NCBI RefSeq assembly: GCF_020165195.1
Contig: NZ_JAIUHR010000004.1
Span: 62,001-126,000 of the forward strand
Direction of reading: 5' to 3'
Source of the DNA: Mesorhizobium sp. CA14
GTDB lineage: Bacteria; Pseudomonadota; Alphaproteobacteria; Rhizobiales; Rhizobiaceae
DNA length: 64,000 nt
Part shown: positions 1 to 9,174 of the stretch, in pieces
How the letters are laid out: every line of letters starts with the position of its first letter
Position numbering within the stretch: the stretch's first letter is position 1
Notes under the pieces: generated by a model
Databases searched by the model: none
What the model saw: the letters and a program-made list of their open reading frames with translations, nothing else
What the model was told of the DNA's origin: nothing
Made by a program: the position numbers and the translations under genes

Positions 1-64
1 CTCCGCATGCTGGAGTAGGGGACGGTTAACCACGATCTCCCCGAGCTCCGACAGCGGGAAACGT

Positions 65-622
65 ATGCGGCACGTGTTGAGCTCAGTTCTGGCCTTACAT
101 TGGGCGGTGGTTTTCGCCCTGCTTGCCTATATCTGCATGGACGGCAGCCGCGGCATGGCGGCGGCGTTTGGCGTGCTTGGCCTCTCAGTCCAGGCTCACC
201 GGCTTCCCGAGCTTGAAAATGTTGCCGTGCTGGCGCCGCTCTCGATCGCGCTCCTGACCGTCGCGGTGTTGTTCTGCTGGGCCTTCGTCGAGACGCTGCT
301 GAACGCGGCGGCAAGGCCGGACGCGGGCGAGAGCGTGGCGCGGATAGCCTTCATCTCGGCATCTTTTCTGCTTTCGCTGATCCTCATCGGCGGCGTGGCG
401 CAAGGCGTAAACGGCCTGTTCATGATCGTCGCAATCCAGATGACGGCGCTGCTTGCCTCCTACATCGCCGTGCTGGCCGAACGCCGCTCCACCTTCGCCG
501 CAATGAATTTGCCCGAGGGCGATGTTCGCGCCGCCTCGCGCATGGCGATGGGCGCCGCGCACAGTTCGCTCCTTTCCCGCATATCCGGCCGCCCGGAAAA
601 CAAGCCTGGCGGCAGCCGCTGA
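65..622 (+). CDS. hypothetical membrane protein
   Basis: 185-residue protein with about four hydrophobic membrane segments (roughly residues 5-25, 50-80, 92-115 and 118-138) and a polar, Arg-rich C-terminal tail. I do not recognise a named family. The sequence GCGGGAAACGT precedes the ATG. Its stop codon shares one base with the next gene's ATG (TGATG), so the two are probably translated as a pair. Codon use looks typical of the surrounding chromosome. Function unknown; an inner-membrane location is inferred from hydrophobicity only. Confidence 0.7.
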   Translation: MRHVLSSVLALHWAVVFALLAYICMDGSRGMAAAFGVLGLSVQAHRLPELENVAVLAPLSIALLTVAVLFCWAFVETLLNAAARPDAGESVARIAFISASFLLSLILIGGVAQGVNGLFMIVAIQMTALLASYIAVLAERRSTFAAMNLPEGDVRAASRMAMGAAHSSLLSRISGRPENKPGGSR

Positions 623-963
623 TGCGCACGATATTCACATTATGGGCTGCTCCGATGGCCATCTTCTGGGGATGGTTCTTCCTGTCGGCCAACGACATGA
701 ATTTCGGCTACGCGATGCTGAGCCGACAGGTGCACGATTTCGCTTTCCAGCTCTACGGCCAGATGCTCGGCGTCGATCCGGCTATCATCCCGGGCATGGT
801 GGCGCGAACCTGCGTTTTCGACTTTTTCCTGCTCATGGGGCTTTGGGCCTTCCGCCGCCGGCGCAACATCGCCGAATGGATAAGGCAGCGCCGGCGGGGT
901 GATATCAGCCCCGAACGGCTCGGCCCAGCGACTGAAGCCGGTCCAACGCTCCCTGCAGAATAA
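622..963 (+). CDS. DUF6105-like small membrane protein
   Basis: 113 residues with an N-terminal hydrophobic segment ([14 protein letters not shown]), a middle segment resembling the small rhizobial membrane family DUF6105 ([20 protein letters not shown], then [15 protein letters not shown]), and an Arg-rich tail after the second membrane helix. The family match is from memory and tentative. It is translationally coupled to the upstream membrane gene (TGATG). Its 3' end overlaps the 3' end of convergent ruvX by 59 bp. Function unknown. Confidence 0.65.
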   Translation: MRTIFTLWAAPMAIFWGWFFLSANDMNFGYAMLSRQVHDFAFQLYGQMLGVDPAIIPGMVARTCVFDFFLLMGLWAFRRRRNIAEWIRQRRRGDISPERLGPATEAGPTLPAE

Positions 964-1414
964 AGGCGGCGGCCGCCGAATCGATCTTGCCGGCGCGCTT
1001 CTTGCGCGAGAAATCCATCTCGATCAGTGTCCGCTCGGCTGCCACCGTCGAGAGGCGCTCGTCCCACAGCACGAAGGGCAGGTCGGAAAGCGGCGCCATG
1101 TTGCGGACGAAGGCGCGCGATTTTTGCGCACGAGGCCCTTCCGAGCCGTCCATGTTGACCGGGAGGCCGAGCACGACGGCGCCGACATTGTCCTTGTCGA
1201 GCTGAGCGAGCAGTTGGGCGGCATCCAGCGAAAATTTCTTGCGCAGGATCACCGGGCGCGGATGGGCGAAGGACAGCCCGCGATCGGAGACCGCCACGCC
1301 GATCGTCTTGTCGCCGAGATCGAGCCCGGCGAGCGTCTTGCCGTCGGCAAGCCGCCCTGGCAGTTCCTCGATTGAAATAATGCCCAACGGCTTTCTCTGA
1401 CATCTAGGCGTCAC
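905..1414 (-). CDS. ruvX: Putative pre-16S rRNA nuclease / Holliday junction resolvase-like RuvX (YqgF)
   Basis: RNase H-fold nuclease family thought to process the 5' end of pre-16S rRNA, formerly annotated as a Holliday resolvase. Visible motifs are [16 protein letters not shown] (first catalytic Asp), [26 protein letters not shown], and the C-terminal acidic site [15 protein letters not shown]. At 169 residues from a GTG start it is slightly longer than usual (about 140-165); an internal TTG just before the [12 protein letters not shown] segment is an alternative start. It is divergent from the UPF0173 hydrolase and overlaps the upstream small membrane gene tail to tail. Confidence 0.9.
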   Translation of the reverse strand: MTPRCQRKPLGIISIEELPGRLADGKTLAGLDLGDKTIGVAVSDRGLSFAHPRPVILRKKFSLDAAQLLAQLDKDNVGAVVLGLPVNMDGSEGPRAQKSRAFVRNMAPLSDLPFVLWDERLSTVAAERTLIEMDFSRKKRAGKIDSAAAAFILQGALDRLQSLGRAVRG

Positions 1415-1503
1415 ATCCTTTTGACGTTTGGGAGGAGGGCGCCACTTTCAATTTGCGACTAGCGTTCTATCTTCCGGCAACGGAGAAATCGAGGATAGCA
1501 TTC

Positions 1504-2211
1504 ATGAAACTGACCTGGTACGGACATTCGGCATTCCGCGTCGAGACCAAGGACGCCACCATTCTCATCGACCCCTATCTGGTCGGCAATCCATCCTGGA
1601 CGGGCGGCTGGGAAGGGCCGGCGGAAGGCGTGACCCACGTGCTCCTGACCCACGGTCATAACGACCATGTCAGCGGCGCAGTCGAAGTGCTGAAGAAAAG
1701 CGGCGCCATGCTGGTCGCCAATTTCGAGATCTGCATGTATCTCGTCGGCCAGGGCGTCAGCGGCGACAGGATCAATCCGGGCAATATCGGCGGCACCGTC
1801 GATTGCGGCCCTTTCACCACGACCTTCGTCCAAGCGCTGCATTCGTCCTCTTTCGGCGGCGAAGGCGGCACGAACACCTATCTCGGCAATCCGGGCGGGC
1901 TCGTCCTGCACTTCCCCGAGGACAAGACGCTCTATCACATGGGCGACACCGACATCTTCTCCGATATGGGCCTGATCAACGAATTGCATGAACCGAAGAT
2001 CGGCATCGTGCCGATCGGCGACCGCTTCACCATGGGCGGCGCAGTGGCGGCGCTTGCCTGCCGCCGCTTCTTCGGCTTCGATACGGTCGTTCCCTGCCAT
2101 TTCGGCACCTTCTCGATGATCGACCAGACCGCCGACAAGTTCGTCGCCGGCATGGAAGGTTCGGGCGTAAACGTGGCGCTGCCGGAAATCGGCAAGGCGA
2201 TCACGATCTGA
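1504..2211 (+). CDS. UPF0173-type metal-dependent hydrolase
   Basis: 235-residue metallo-beta-lactamase-fold protein. The metal-binding motif HGHNDH lies at residues 50-55; further ligands are suggested by the GDTD segment in the middle and a late CHFGTF segment. Length and the [15 protein letters not shown]-terminus fit the UPF0173 family of uncharacterised hydrolases. The open frame extends 51 bases upstream, but the ATG at 1504, preceded by GAGG, matches the family N-terminus, so I chose it. Physiological substrate is unknown. A 133-base spacer with a promoter separates it from gatC. Confidence 0.85.
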   Translation: MKLTWYGHSAFRVETKDATILIDPYLVGNPSWTGGWEGPAEGVTHVLLTHGHNDHVSGAVEVLKKSGAMLVANFEICMYLVGQGVSGDRINPGNIGGTVDCGPFTTTFVQALHSSSFGGEGGTNTYLGNPGGLVLHFPEDKTLYHMGDTDIFSDMGLINELHEPKIGIVPIGDRFTMGGAVAALACRRFFGFDTVVPCHFGTFSMIDQTADKFVAGMEGSGVNVALPEIGKAITI

Positions 2212-2286
2212 GCCGCGCTCTCCGAAAGCGCGTTGCGAGACATGCTTGAGGCGACGCTGGGCTGTCCGCAGCCCACATGATCTATG

Positions 2287-2315
2287 TTGCGCGGCAAGCG
2301 CCGCGCCGCTATAGC
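2287..2315 (+). promoter_or_regulatory. candidate housekeeping promoter of the gatC operon
   Basis: TTGCGC and TATAGC are separated by 17 bases and lie about 30 bases before gatC. A short hairpin (GGGCTG-TCCG-CAGCCC, about 2260-2275) lies just upstream. Matched by eye only. Confidence 0.45.
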
Positions 2316-2344
2316 CCGCACTGGTTTTCCCGAGGCGATAGAAC

Positions 2345-2632
2345 ATGTCCGTTGATCTTCAGACCGTGAAGCGCGTCGCGCGCCTTGCCCGTATCGCGGT
2401 GAGCGAGGAGGACGCCGAGCGCATGACCGGCGAATTGAACGCCATCCTCGGCTTCGTCGAGCAATTGAACGAGGTCGATGTCTCGGGCGTCGAGCCGATG
2501 ACCTCGGTCACACCCATGGAGATGAAGAAGCGCCAGGATGCCGTCACCGACGGCAACAAGCCTGCCGACATCGTCGCCAACGCGCCGGCAACGGAAGAGA
2601 ATTTCTTCCTCGTTCCGAAGGTGGTGGAGTAG
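2345..2632 (+). CDS. gatC: Asp-tRNA(Asn)/Glu-tRNA(Gln) amidotransferase subunit C
   Basis: Small subunit of the GatCAB complex, which transamidates mischarged Glu-tRNA(Gln) or Asp-tRNA(Asn) in organisms lacking the direct synthetases. It stabilises GatA and contacts GatB. The 95-residue length, the N-terminal [20 protein letters not shown] helix and the GVEPMTSV segment are typical. It is the first gene of an operon with a GNAT gene and gatA; its TAG stop is followed after three bases by the GNAT GTG. gatB is not in the window, which is common in Rhizobiales. Confidence 0.95.
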   Translation: MSVDLQTVKRVARLARIAVSEEDAERMTGELNAILGFVEQLNEVDVSGVEPMTSVTPMEMKKRQDAVTDGNKPADIVANAPATEENFFLVPKVVE

Positions 2633-2635
2633 GCC

Positions 2636-3094
2636 GTGGCTGTCGAGATCGCCGTCGAGACGCCTTTGCAGGACGACGTCCGCGTGCTGGTCGCCGAACT
2701 CAATGCCGCGCTGCTCGAACTGACGCCGCCCGAGCACTGCTATCACCTGACCGTCGAGCAGATGGCGGACAAGGATACGACGGTGTTCATCGCCCGCGAC
2801 AACGGCCTTGCCGTCGGCTGCGGCGCGCTCAAGCGCCACGACAATGCCACCGGTGAGGTCAAGCGCATGTATACGCGGCCTTCGCATCGCGGCCGCAAGA
2901 TCGGCGCCGAAATCGTCGGGCGGATCGAAGCGCTCGCCCGGCAGGAAGGGCTGACCCGCCTGGTTCTCGAAACCGGCGATCGCCACCCCGCCGCCTGGAC
3001 CGTCTATGAGCGTGCCGGATTCTCGCGTTGCGGACCGGTGCTGGATTATCCCGACTCCGAGTGGTCGGTGTTTTACGAAAAGAGCCTTGCCTGA
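2636..3094 (+). CDS. GNAT family N-acetyltransferase inserted between gatC and gatA
   Basis: 152-residue GNAT-fold acyltransferase. The acetyl-CoA pyrophosphate-binding loop is visible as [14 protein letters not shown] (about residues 82-95), preceded by the beta-4 strand GEVKRMYTR, and followed by [21 protein letters not shown], a typical GNAT C-terminus. GTG start three bases after gatC; its stop overlaps the gatA ATG (TGATG). Translation is therefore coupled to both gat genes. The substrate cannot be read from sequence; a link with tRNA-dependent amidation is only suggested by position. Confidence 0.85.
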   Translation: MAVEIAVETPLQDDVRVLVAELNAALLELTPPEHCYHLTVEQMADKDTTVFIARDNGLAVGCGALKRHDNATGEVKRMYTRPSHRGRKIGAEIVGRIEALARQEGLTRLVLETGDRHPAAWTVYERAGFSRCGPVLDYPDSEWSVFYEKSLA

Positions 3095-4659
3095 TGAGCG
3101 ATCTCACCCATCTCACCATTTCCGAGGCCCGCGCCAAGCTGCGCGGCAAGGAGATCACCGCGGCCGAGATCACCGAGGCTTATCTCGCGGCGATCGATCG
3201 CGCCAATCCGGTGCTCAATGCCTATGTGACCGTCACCGCCGACAAGGCGCGCAACATGGCCAAGGCTTCCGATGCAAGGCTCGCCAAGGACGAGGGCGGC
3301 GCGCTGGAAGGCATTCCGCTCGGCATCAAGGACCTGTTCGCCACCGAAGGCATCCACACCCAGGCCTGCAGCCACGTGCTCGACGGCTTCAAGCCGCACT
3401 ACGAGTCGACCGTGACCAGCAATCTTTGGGCCGACGGCGCGGTGATGCTCGGCAAGCTCAACATGGACGAGTTCGCCATGGGCTCGTCGAACGAGACCTC
3501 CTATTACGGCCCGGTGATCAATCCATGGCGGCGCTCGCGTGTCGATACGGTCGTTATGCCGACGACGCATCAGGGCGATGGCGGCTTTGTTTCCGCCGGC
3601 GGCACGAAGACGGCGCGGACCTTGGACAACGCCCAATTGGTGCCCGGCGGCTCGTCCGGCGGGTCGGCATCATCGGTAGCCGCGTTTCTCTGCGCGGGCG
3701 CAACAGCGACTGATACGGGCGGCTCGATCCGCCAGCCCGCGGCCTTGACCGGCACGGTCGGCATCAAGCCGACTTATGGGCGCTGCTCGCGCTGGGGCAT
3801 CGTTGCCTTCGCTTCCTCACTCGACCAGGCCGGACCGATCGCGCGCGACGTGCGCGACGCCGCGATCCTGCTGAAATCGATGGCCTCCGTCGATCCGAAG
3901 GACACGACCTCGGTCGACCGCCCGGTGCCGGACTATGAAGCGGCGATCGGCAAGCCGATCAAGGGCATGAAGGTCGGCATTCCGAAGGAGTATCGCGTCG
4001 ACGGCATGCCGGAAGACATCGAGGCGCTCTGGCAGAAGGGCATTGCCTGGCTGAAGGACGCCGGCGCCGAGATCGTCGACATCTCGCTGCCGCATACCAA
4101 ATATGCCTTGCCGGCTTACTATATCGTGGCGCCCGCCGAGGCTTCGTCGAACCTCGCCCGCTATGACGGAGTGCGCTATGGCCTGCGCGTCCCCGGCAAG
4201 GACATCGTCGACATGTATGAGAAGACGCGCGCCGCCGGCTTCGGCCGCGAGGTCAAGCGGCGCATCATGATCGGCACCTATGTGCTGTCGGCCGGCTATT
4301 ACGACGCCTATTATCTGCAGGCGCAGAAGGTGCGCACCCTGATCAAGCGCGACTTCGAGAATGTCTTTGCCGCCGGCGTCGATATCATCCTGACGCCCGC
4401 GACCCCATCGGCCGCCTTCGGCATCGCCGACGAGGACATGGCCTCCGATCCGGTGAAGATGTATCTCAACGATATCTTCACCGTGACGGTGAACATGGCC
4501 GGCCTTCCCGGCATTTCGGTGCCGGCCGGCCTTGATGGCAAGGGCCTGCCGCTCGGCCTGCAACTGATCGGCCGCCCGTTCGACGAGGAAACGCTGTTCC
4601 AGACGGCCAACGTCATCGAGCAGGCGGCGGGCAGGTTCCAGCCGGAAAAATGGTGGTAG
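3094..4659 (+). CDS. gatA: Asp-tRNA(Asn)/Glu-tRNA(Gln) amidotransferase subunit A
   Basis: Amidase-signature subunit that hydrolyses glutamine (or asparagine) and channels ammonia to GatB. Seen: the catalytic-Lys segment [10 protein letters not shown], the Gly/Ser-rich [11 protein letters not shown], and [12 protein letters not shown] with the catalytic Ser. The C-terminus ends [11 protein letters not shown] as in other rhizobia. At 521 residues it is about 28 longer than the usual ~493 because positions 3535-3636 encode 34 residues where relatives usually have about six (see findings). I chose the ATG overlapping the GNAT stop rather than an in-frame start 66 bases upstream. Confidence 0.95.
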   Translation: MSDLTHLTISEARAKLRGKEITAAEITEAYLAAIDRANPVLNAYVTVTADKARNMAKASDARLAKDEGGALEGIPLGIKDLFATEGIHTQACSHVLDGFKPHYESTVTSNLWADGAVMLGKLNMDEFAMGSSNETSYYGPVINPWRRSRVDTVVMPTTHQGDGGFVSAGGTKTARTLDNAQLVPGGSSGGSASSVAAFLCAGATATDTGGSIRQPAALTGTVGIKPTYGRCSRWGIVAFASSLDQAGPIARDVRDAAILLKSMASVDPKDTTSVDRPVPDYEAAIGKPIKGMKVGIPKEYRVDGMPEDIEALWQKGIAWLKDAGAEIVDISLPHTKYALPAYYIVAPAEASSNLARYDGVRYGLRVPGKDIVDMYEKTRAAGFGREVKRRIMIGTYVLSAGYYDAYYLQAQKVRTLIKRDFENVFAAGVDIILTPATPSAAFGIADEDMASDPVKMYLNDIFTVTVNMAGLPGISVPAGLDGKGLPLGLQLIGRPFDEETLFQTANVIEQAAGRFQPEKWW

Positions 4660-4702
4660 GCTCAATCCCGTCAGGGTCAGTGGCGACCCAGCGGGGTGAG
4701 TG

Positions 4703-5494
4703 ATGTTCTTCTTCCTGTCGAAGCTCTTTTGGTTTGTCGCCAGGCCGCTCAACCTGGCGATCTTCCTGCTGCTGGTAGGCCTGATTGCCAGCATGATGGG
4801 ACGTGGGCGTTTGGCAACCACCGGCAGCGCCCTTGCCTTTCTCATCCTTGTGCTTTCGACATGGTCGTCGATTGGCGTCATGATGCTCAACCCGCTGGAG
4901 GAGCGCTTTCCGAAACCGCCGCTGCCGGCAAAGGTGGACGGTATCGTCGTGCTGGGCGGCGCCATGGACGGGGCGGTCAATATCGTGCGCGGCGGCTATG
5001 AATTGAATGCCAGCGGCGACCGTATCGTCGAGGCGGCGGTGCTGGCCCGACGGTTCCCGACGGCAAAGGTCGTCATTACCGGCGGTCCGCTCGAAATGAT
5101 CGGCGAAGGCGAGGGCGATGCGGACGCCGCGCCGCGCCTGCTTACAGCGCTCGGGGTAAGCGCCGATCGCCTGGTCCTCGAGAACAAATCGCGCACCACC
5201 TACGAGAACGCTATATTCACCAAGAGGCTGGTGATGCCGAAACCGGGCGAGACCTGGCTGCTCGTCACGTCGGCTTTTCATATACCCCGCGCCAAGGCGC
5301 TGTTCGACAGGGCCGGCTTTCCCACAGTTCCCTGGCCGGTTGACTACTGGACCACGGGAAGGGAACGCCTGTACCGCACGAGCCCCGGCGACAATCTGGA
5401 AATCACCACCAAGGCGCTTCGTGAATGGACCGGGCTCATCGCTTACTGGATCGCCGGCCGCATCGATCAGCCTTTTCCCGGACCGGGCGGCTGA
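4703..5494 (+). CDS. YdcF family (DUF218) membrane protein
   Basis: 263 residues: two N-terminal membrane helices (about residues 10-30 and 35-58) followed by a DUF218 domain with VDGIVVLGGAMDG, the ENKSRTTYENA motif and the VTSAFHIPRA motif. Members such as SanA/YdcF are implicated in envelope or vancomycin-resistance phenotypes, but the reaction is unknown. A GTG lies three bases before the ATG chosen here; the G-rich stretch upstream gives better spacing to the ATG. It is convergent with the DUF599 gene, overlapping by 28 bases. Confidence 0.85.
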   Translation: MFFFLSKLFWFVARPLNLAIFLLLVGLIASMMGRGRLATTGSALAFLILVLSTWSSIGVMMLNPLEERFPKPPLPAKVDGIVVLGGAMDGAVNIVRGGYELNASGDRIVEAAVLARRFPTAKVVITGGPLEMIGEGEGDADAAPRLLTALGVSADRLVLENKSRTTYENAIFTKRLVMPKPGETWLLVTSAFHIPRAKALFDRAGFPTVPWPVDYWTTGRERLYRTSPGDNLEITTKALREWTGLIAYWIAGRIDQPFPGPGG

Positions 5495-6186
5495 CCGAGC
5501 ACCGCCTGCCGCGCAGCAGAGAAGAACTGGCGGCGCACCAGCACCGCCAGAAGCACCAGCGTCGACACGACGAAGACGATCGGGTCGACGAACCAGCCGA
5601 GATAGCCGATCGAGAAGAAGACGGCGCGCAAGCCGGAGTTGAAGTGCTTGCCGGCGAGCACGTTCATGCGCGTCGCCCGCCACACCGCCGTTTCGCTGAC
5701 CGGATTGCGCGACGCCGGGCCATGCGGAGTCGGCACCGCGCCGATCAGGATCGAGCAATAGTTGAACAGCCGGTAGGCCCAGCCGAATTTGAAGAAGGCG
5801 AAGGCGAGAATCAGCACCAGGCCGAACACCTTGGTCTGGAAGGCTTCGCGCGACGAAGCCGCGCCAAAGGGCAGGTCGGCCAGAACCTGAAGCACGCGGT
5901 CGGAAGCGCCGAGCAGGGCAAAGCAGCCGCCGAGCGCGATCAGGGAAGACGAAGCAAAAAAGGCGGTGCCTTGCTGCAGGCCACCCATGATGGCGGTGTC
6001 GACGATGCGAATCTCTCGCTCGGCCATGTTGCGCATCCAGGCCTCGCGCTGGGCGTTCATTGCCGTGGTAAGCGACATGCGGCTGATCAGCCTGCCGTCG
6101 GAGGCGAGCGTGTGCAGCACCCAGACGGCCAGGAAGAAGATCAACGCCGCCAGATCTGCCATTGAAAGGTGGAGTGAGTCGCCCAT
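5467..6186 (-). CDS. DUF599 family membrane protein
   Basis: 239-residue integral membrane protein with a helix near the N-terminus (DLAALIFFLAVWVLHTL), about three further helices and the conserved internal segments NAQREAWM and FKFGWAYRLFNYCSILIGAVP that mark the DUF599 family. Function unknown. The open frame begins at a GTG 15 bases upstream; the internal ATG followed by GDSLHLSMADL fits the usual family start. It is tail-to-tail with the YdcF-like gene. Confidence 0.85.
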   Translation of the reverse strand: MGDSLHLSMADLAALIFFLAVWVLHTLASDGRLISRMSLTTAMNAQREAWMRNMAEREIRIVDTAIMGGLQQGTAFFASSSLIALGGCFALLGASDRVLQVLADLPFGAASSREAFQTKVFGLVLILAFAFFKFGWAYRLFNYCSILIGAVPTPHGPASRNPVSETAVWRATRMNVLAGKHFNSGLRAVFFSIGYLGWFVDPIVFVVSTLVLLAVLVRRQFFSAARQAVLGQPPGPGKG

Positions 6187-6366
6187 GACTTCTTGTAACA
6201 CGGGCCGGGCCGACGCTTCGACGGGCGCGAGAGCTCTCGGGAGGACGATGTCGCTGGCGGAGCAAACAAGGTCGGCAGCCGCCGGGCCGCGACATGCAAA
6301 ACAGCGGAAACATCACAGGAATTCCTATATGTAAGTCTTGATCGGCCTCCAGGAGACAATGGCCCC

Positions 6367-7770
6367 GTGTTCCTTTCGGTTTTCGACCTGTTCAAGATCG
6401 GCATCGGCCCGTCGAGCTCGCACACGATGGGGCCAATGACGGCCGCGCGCCGTTTCCTCGATGAGATCCTCACCGGCGATTGGCCGCGGCCGGCGGGCGT
6501 GAAAGTCGATCGTATCGGCGCAAGCCTGCATGGCTCGCTCGCCTATACCGGCATCGGCCACGGCTCGGACCGCGCCGTGATCCTGGGATTGGCAGGTCAG
6601 ACGCCGCAGACGGTCGATCCGGACGAGGCCGAGGGCATCGTCGCCCGCATCGGCGCGGAGAAGCGGATTTCCCCGCCCGGGCACCCGACATACCGTTTCG
6701 ATCCCGCCAAGGACCTCGTGCTCGACCGCAAGACGCCGCTGACCGGCCATGCCAACGGCATGGCCTTCTATGCCTATGACGCATCCGACCGGCTGCTGCT
6801 CAAGCGCATCTATTATTCGATCGGCGGCGGTTTCGTCGTTTCCGAAGAAGAGCTGCAGCGCATGAAGGCCAAGGGCTCGGTGACGACCGAGGGCAAGAAG
6901 GTGCCGTACCCGTTCAAGAATGCCGTCGAGATGCTGGCGATGGCGGCAAAGAGCGGGCTTTCGATTGCCGAGATGAAGCGCGCCAACGAGGAGAAACACA
7001 TGTCGCGCGAGGAGCTCGACGAAGGCCTCGACGCGATCTGGGGAGCGATGAAGGGCTGCATCGATCGCGGCCTCTCGCAGGACGGCATCATGCCCGGCGG
7101 GCTGAAGGTGCGCCGCCGTGCGCGGCAACTGCATGACAAGCTGCAGGAACAGTGGCAGCAGAACCGGCCCAATCCCTTGCTCGCCAATGACTGGCTGTCG
7201 ATCTACGCCATGGCGGTCAACGAAGAGAACGCCGCCGGCGGTCGCGTGGTGACGGCGCCGACCAATGGCGCGGCCGGCACGTTGCCGGCAGTGCTGCGCT
7301 ATTGGCTGCATTTCCATCCCGAAGCGGACCAGCCGAGCATCCGCGACTTCCTGCTGACGGCCGCCGCCGTCGGCGGCATTATCAAGTCCAACGCCTCGAT
7401 CTCCGGCGCCGAAGTCGGTTGCCAGGGCGAGGTGGGTTCCGCTTCGGCGATGGCTGCCGCCGGCCTTTGCGCGGTGATGGGCGGCACGCCCGAGCAGGTG
7501 GAGAACGCCGCCGAGATCGCGCTTGAGCATCATCTAGGCATGACCTGCGATCCCGTCGGCGGTCTGGTGCAGGTGCCCTGCATCGAGCGCAATGCGCTGG
7601 GCGCGGTGAAGGCTGTGACGGCCGCCTCCTTGGCCATCAAGGGCGACGGCACGCATTTCGTGCCGCTCGACGCCGCGATCGAGACCATGCGCCAGACCGG
7701 CCTCGACATGAACGAGAAATACAAGGAAACCAGCCTCGGCGGCCTGGCGGTCAATGTGGTGGAGTGCTGA
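6367..7770 (+). CDS. sdaA: L-serine ammonia-lyase (iron-sulfur type)
   Basis: Deaminates L-serine to pyruvate and ammonia. Single-chain bacterial type, 467 residues: N-terminal beta domain with [20 protein letters not shown] and a C-terminal catalytic domain with cysteines near residues 351 (EVGCQGEVG), 394 (MTCDPVGG) and 405 (VPCIERN) that are the expected 4Fe-4S ligands. GTG start; an AGGAG sits about ten bases upstream. Stands alone between the divergent DUF599 gene and DUF1489. Confidence 0.95.
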   Translation: MFLSVFDLFKIGIGPSSSHTMGPMTAARRFLDEILTGDWPRPAGVKVDRIGASLHGSLAYTGIGHGSDRAVILGLAGQTPQTVDPDEAEGIVARIGAEKRISPPGHPTYRFDPAKDLVLDRKTPLTGHANGMAFYAYDASDRLLLKRIYYSIGGGFVVSEEELQRMKAKGSVTTEGKKVPYPFKNAVEMLAMAAKSGLSIAEMKRANEEKHMSREELDEGLDAIWGAMKGCIDRGLSQDGIMPGGLKVRRRARQLHDKLQEQWQQNRPNPLLANDWLSIYAMAVNEENAAGGRVVTAPTNGAAGTLPAVLRYWLHFHPEADQPSIRDFLLTAAAVGGIIKSNASISGAEVGCQGEVGSASAMAAAGLCAVMGGTPEQVENAAEIALEHHLGMTCDPVGGLVQVPCIERNALGAVKAVTAASLAIKGDGTHFVPLDAAIETMRQTGLDMNEKYKETSLGGLAVNVVEC

Positions 7771-7818
7771 GGTCTTACCGAGACGCCAGACTGGCCCTGT
7801 GGAGAAGTCGCTCAAGGC

Positions 7819-7847
7819 GTTGACGCGTCAACCCTTGCGGCTAAATC
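7819..7847 (+). promoter_or_regulatory. palindrome overlapping a candidate promoter for the DUF1489 gene
   Basis: A perfect 14-base palindrome GTTGACGCGTCAAC (7819-7832) contains TTGACG, which with TAAATC (7842-7847, 16-base spacer) makes a promoter-like pair. The flanks CAAGG and CCTTG extend the dyad with a one-base bulge. If this promoter is used, transcription would start at about the ATG at 7855, giving a leaderless or nearly leaderless mRNA. Confidence 0.45.
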
Positions 7848-7854
7848 TTGGGGC

Positions 7855-8292
7855 ATGTCACTCAACCTCATCAAACTGTGCGTCGGCTGCGACAGCGTCG
7901 AGGATCTCGAAGAGTGGATTGCCTTCCGCCTCGACGAGCGGCGCCGCGCGGGCGAGCCGGCCGAGCACTGGCACACCACCCGCATGGTGCCGACGCGCGG
8001 CGATGAGATCACTGATGGCGGCTCACTCTATTGGGTGATCAAGGGCAGCGTGCAGTGCCGGCAACTGATCACCGAGATCAGGCCCTTCACCGACGATGAA
8101 GGGATCGGTCGCTGCCATCTGGTGCTCGATCCTGAGGTGGTGCGCACCGACTGGCAGCCGCGCCGCGCCTTCCAGGGCTGGCGTTACCTCAAGCCCGCCG
8201 ATGCGCCGGCCGATCTCGGCAAGGGCAGGGCGGCACTCGCCGAGATGCCGCCGAAGCTCAGGCTGGAACTCGCCGAACTGGGTCTGCTTTAG
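7855..8292 (+). CDS. DUF1489 family protein
   Basis: 145-residue soluble protein of the alphaproteobacterial family DUF1489. Recognisable segments are NLIKLCVGCDSVEDL near the N-terminus, the central HTTRMVPTRGDEI with GGSLYWVIKG, and RRAFQGWRYL near the C-terminus. No enzymatic motif is evident and no function is known to me. The GGGG just before the ATG may act as a ribosome site; the promoter-like palindrome lies immediately upstream. Confidence 0.85.
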   Translation: MSLNLIKLCVGCDSVEDLEEWIAFRLDERRRAGEPAEHWHTTRMVPTRGDEITDGGSLYWVIKGSVQCRQLITEIRPFTDDEGIGRCHLVLDPEVVRTDWQPRRAFQGWRYLKPADAPADLGKGRAALAEMPPKLRLELAELGLL

Positions 8293-8397
8293 CACGGCTT
8301 TGTGGATCGTCCCCGGCGCTGGCCCTTCGGCTCGTCCGATGTGGGACTTGCAAGCGCGGGACCTTCGTCCCATCCTATTTCTATGCTCGGTCATCCG

Positions 8398-8433
8398 TAC
8401 GACGGCGCTAATCGATACGACGGTGCTAATCGA
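8398..8433 (+). repeat. two tandem 18-bp units abutting a start codon
   Basis: TACGACGGCGCTAATCGA is followed directly by TACGACGGTGCTAATCGA (one mismatch). The last A of unit 2 is the first base of the ATG of the J-like membrane protein, so the duplication occupies its ribosome-binding region. Confidence 0.8.
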
Positions 8434-9131
8434 TGGGCGTGATCCTCGCTTTGGCAGCGGTGCTCGTGGTGCTTTTCGGCGCCGCATTGCTCTTTGTGCG
8501 TGCGGATGCGGCAAGGATGGCCGGCAGTTTGAGATCGCTTGGACCGGCCTTCCTGGGGCTGGTCGGCGCTCCCATGCTGATCTTCGGCCGCAGCCTTATC
8601 GGCGGACTGCTTCTGCTCGCGGCGCTGGCCTGGGTCGGCTGGATGCGCACGAGGCGGCCTCCGGCGCGCGCCGCGGCATCCAAACACTCGACGGTGCGGA
8701 CCGCCGCGCTCGAAATGGACCTCGATCACGACAGCGGCAGGCTCGAGGGGCTTGTTCTGGCCGGGCGTTATGAAGGCAAGATGCTTGGGGCCATGGGGCT
8801 GACGGACCTGCGCCAGCTTTATGGCGAGCTCAGCCCCGATCTGGAGAGCCGCCAGCTCCTAGAGACGTATCTTGACGGCCGTTTTCCCGTCTGGCGCAAG
8901 GACGCGCAGCCGCACGGTGGCGAAGGGCTGCGTGTTGCGCCAGGTGCGGGCGCCATGACTAAGGAGGAGGCCTACAAGATCCTTGGTCTTGAAGCGGGGG
9001 CTGCCGCGGCGGATATCCGCAAGGCGCACCGCCGCCTGATGCAGCGCCTGAACGCCGATGTCGGCGGCACGTCTGTCCTGGCGGCGCGAATCAATGAAGC
9101 CAAGGACGTCTTGCTCTCCAATCACGATTAG
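8433..9131 (+). CDS. membrane-anchored J-domain-like protein with altered HPD motif
   Basis: 232 residues: two N-terminal membrane helices (about 2-22 and 38-62), a basic linker, a central soluble region, and a C-terminal J-like domain (about residues 172-231) that aligns with DnaJ/Pam18-type sequences: MTKEEAYKILGLEAGAAAAD, then KAHRRLMQRL and a final INEAKDVLL helix. The invariant HPD needed to stimulate Hsp70 is replaced by Asn-Ala-Asp in the segment LNADVGGT. It may be a Hsp70-independent or Pam16-like J-like protein. Tandem 18-bp units occupy its ribosome-binding region. Confidence 0.75.
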   Translation: MGVILALAAVLVVLFGAALLFVRADAARMAGSLRSLGPAFLGLVGAPMLIFGRSLIGGLLLLAALAWVGWMRTRRPPARAAASKHSTVRTAALEMDLDHDSGRLEGLVLAGRYEGKMLGAMGLTDLRQLYGELSPDLESRQLLETYLDGRFPVWRKDAQPHGGEGLRVAPGAGAMTKEEAYKILGLEAGAAAADIRKAHRRLMQRLNADVGGTSVLAARINEAKDVLLSNHD

Positions 9132-9174
9132 TCTCCTTCGACGCCGGTACTCTCCGGGAGATTTCAACGGCCGC

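Noticed and set aside
4613..6316. 567-codon minus-strand frame over the YdcF-like and DUF599 genes
   Set aside because: Arg/Pro-rich shadow spanning two genes, no domain; the DUF599 frame inside it is the real gene.
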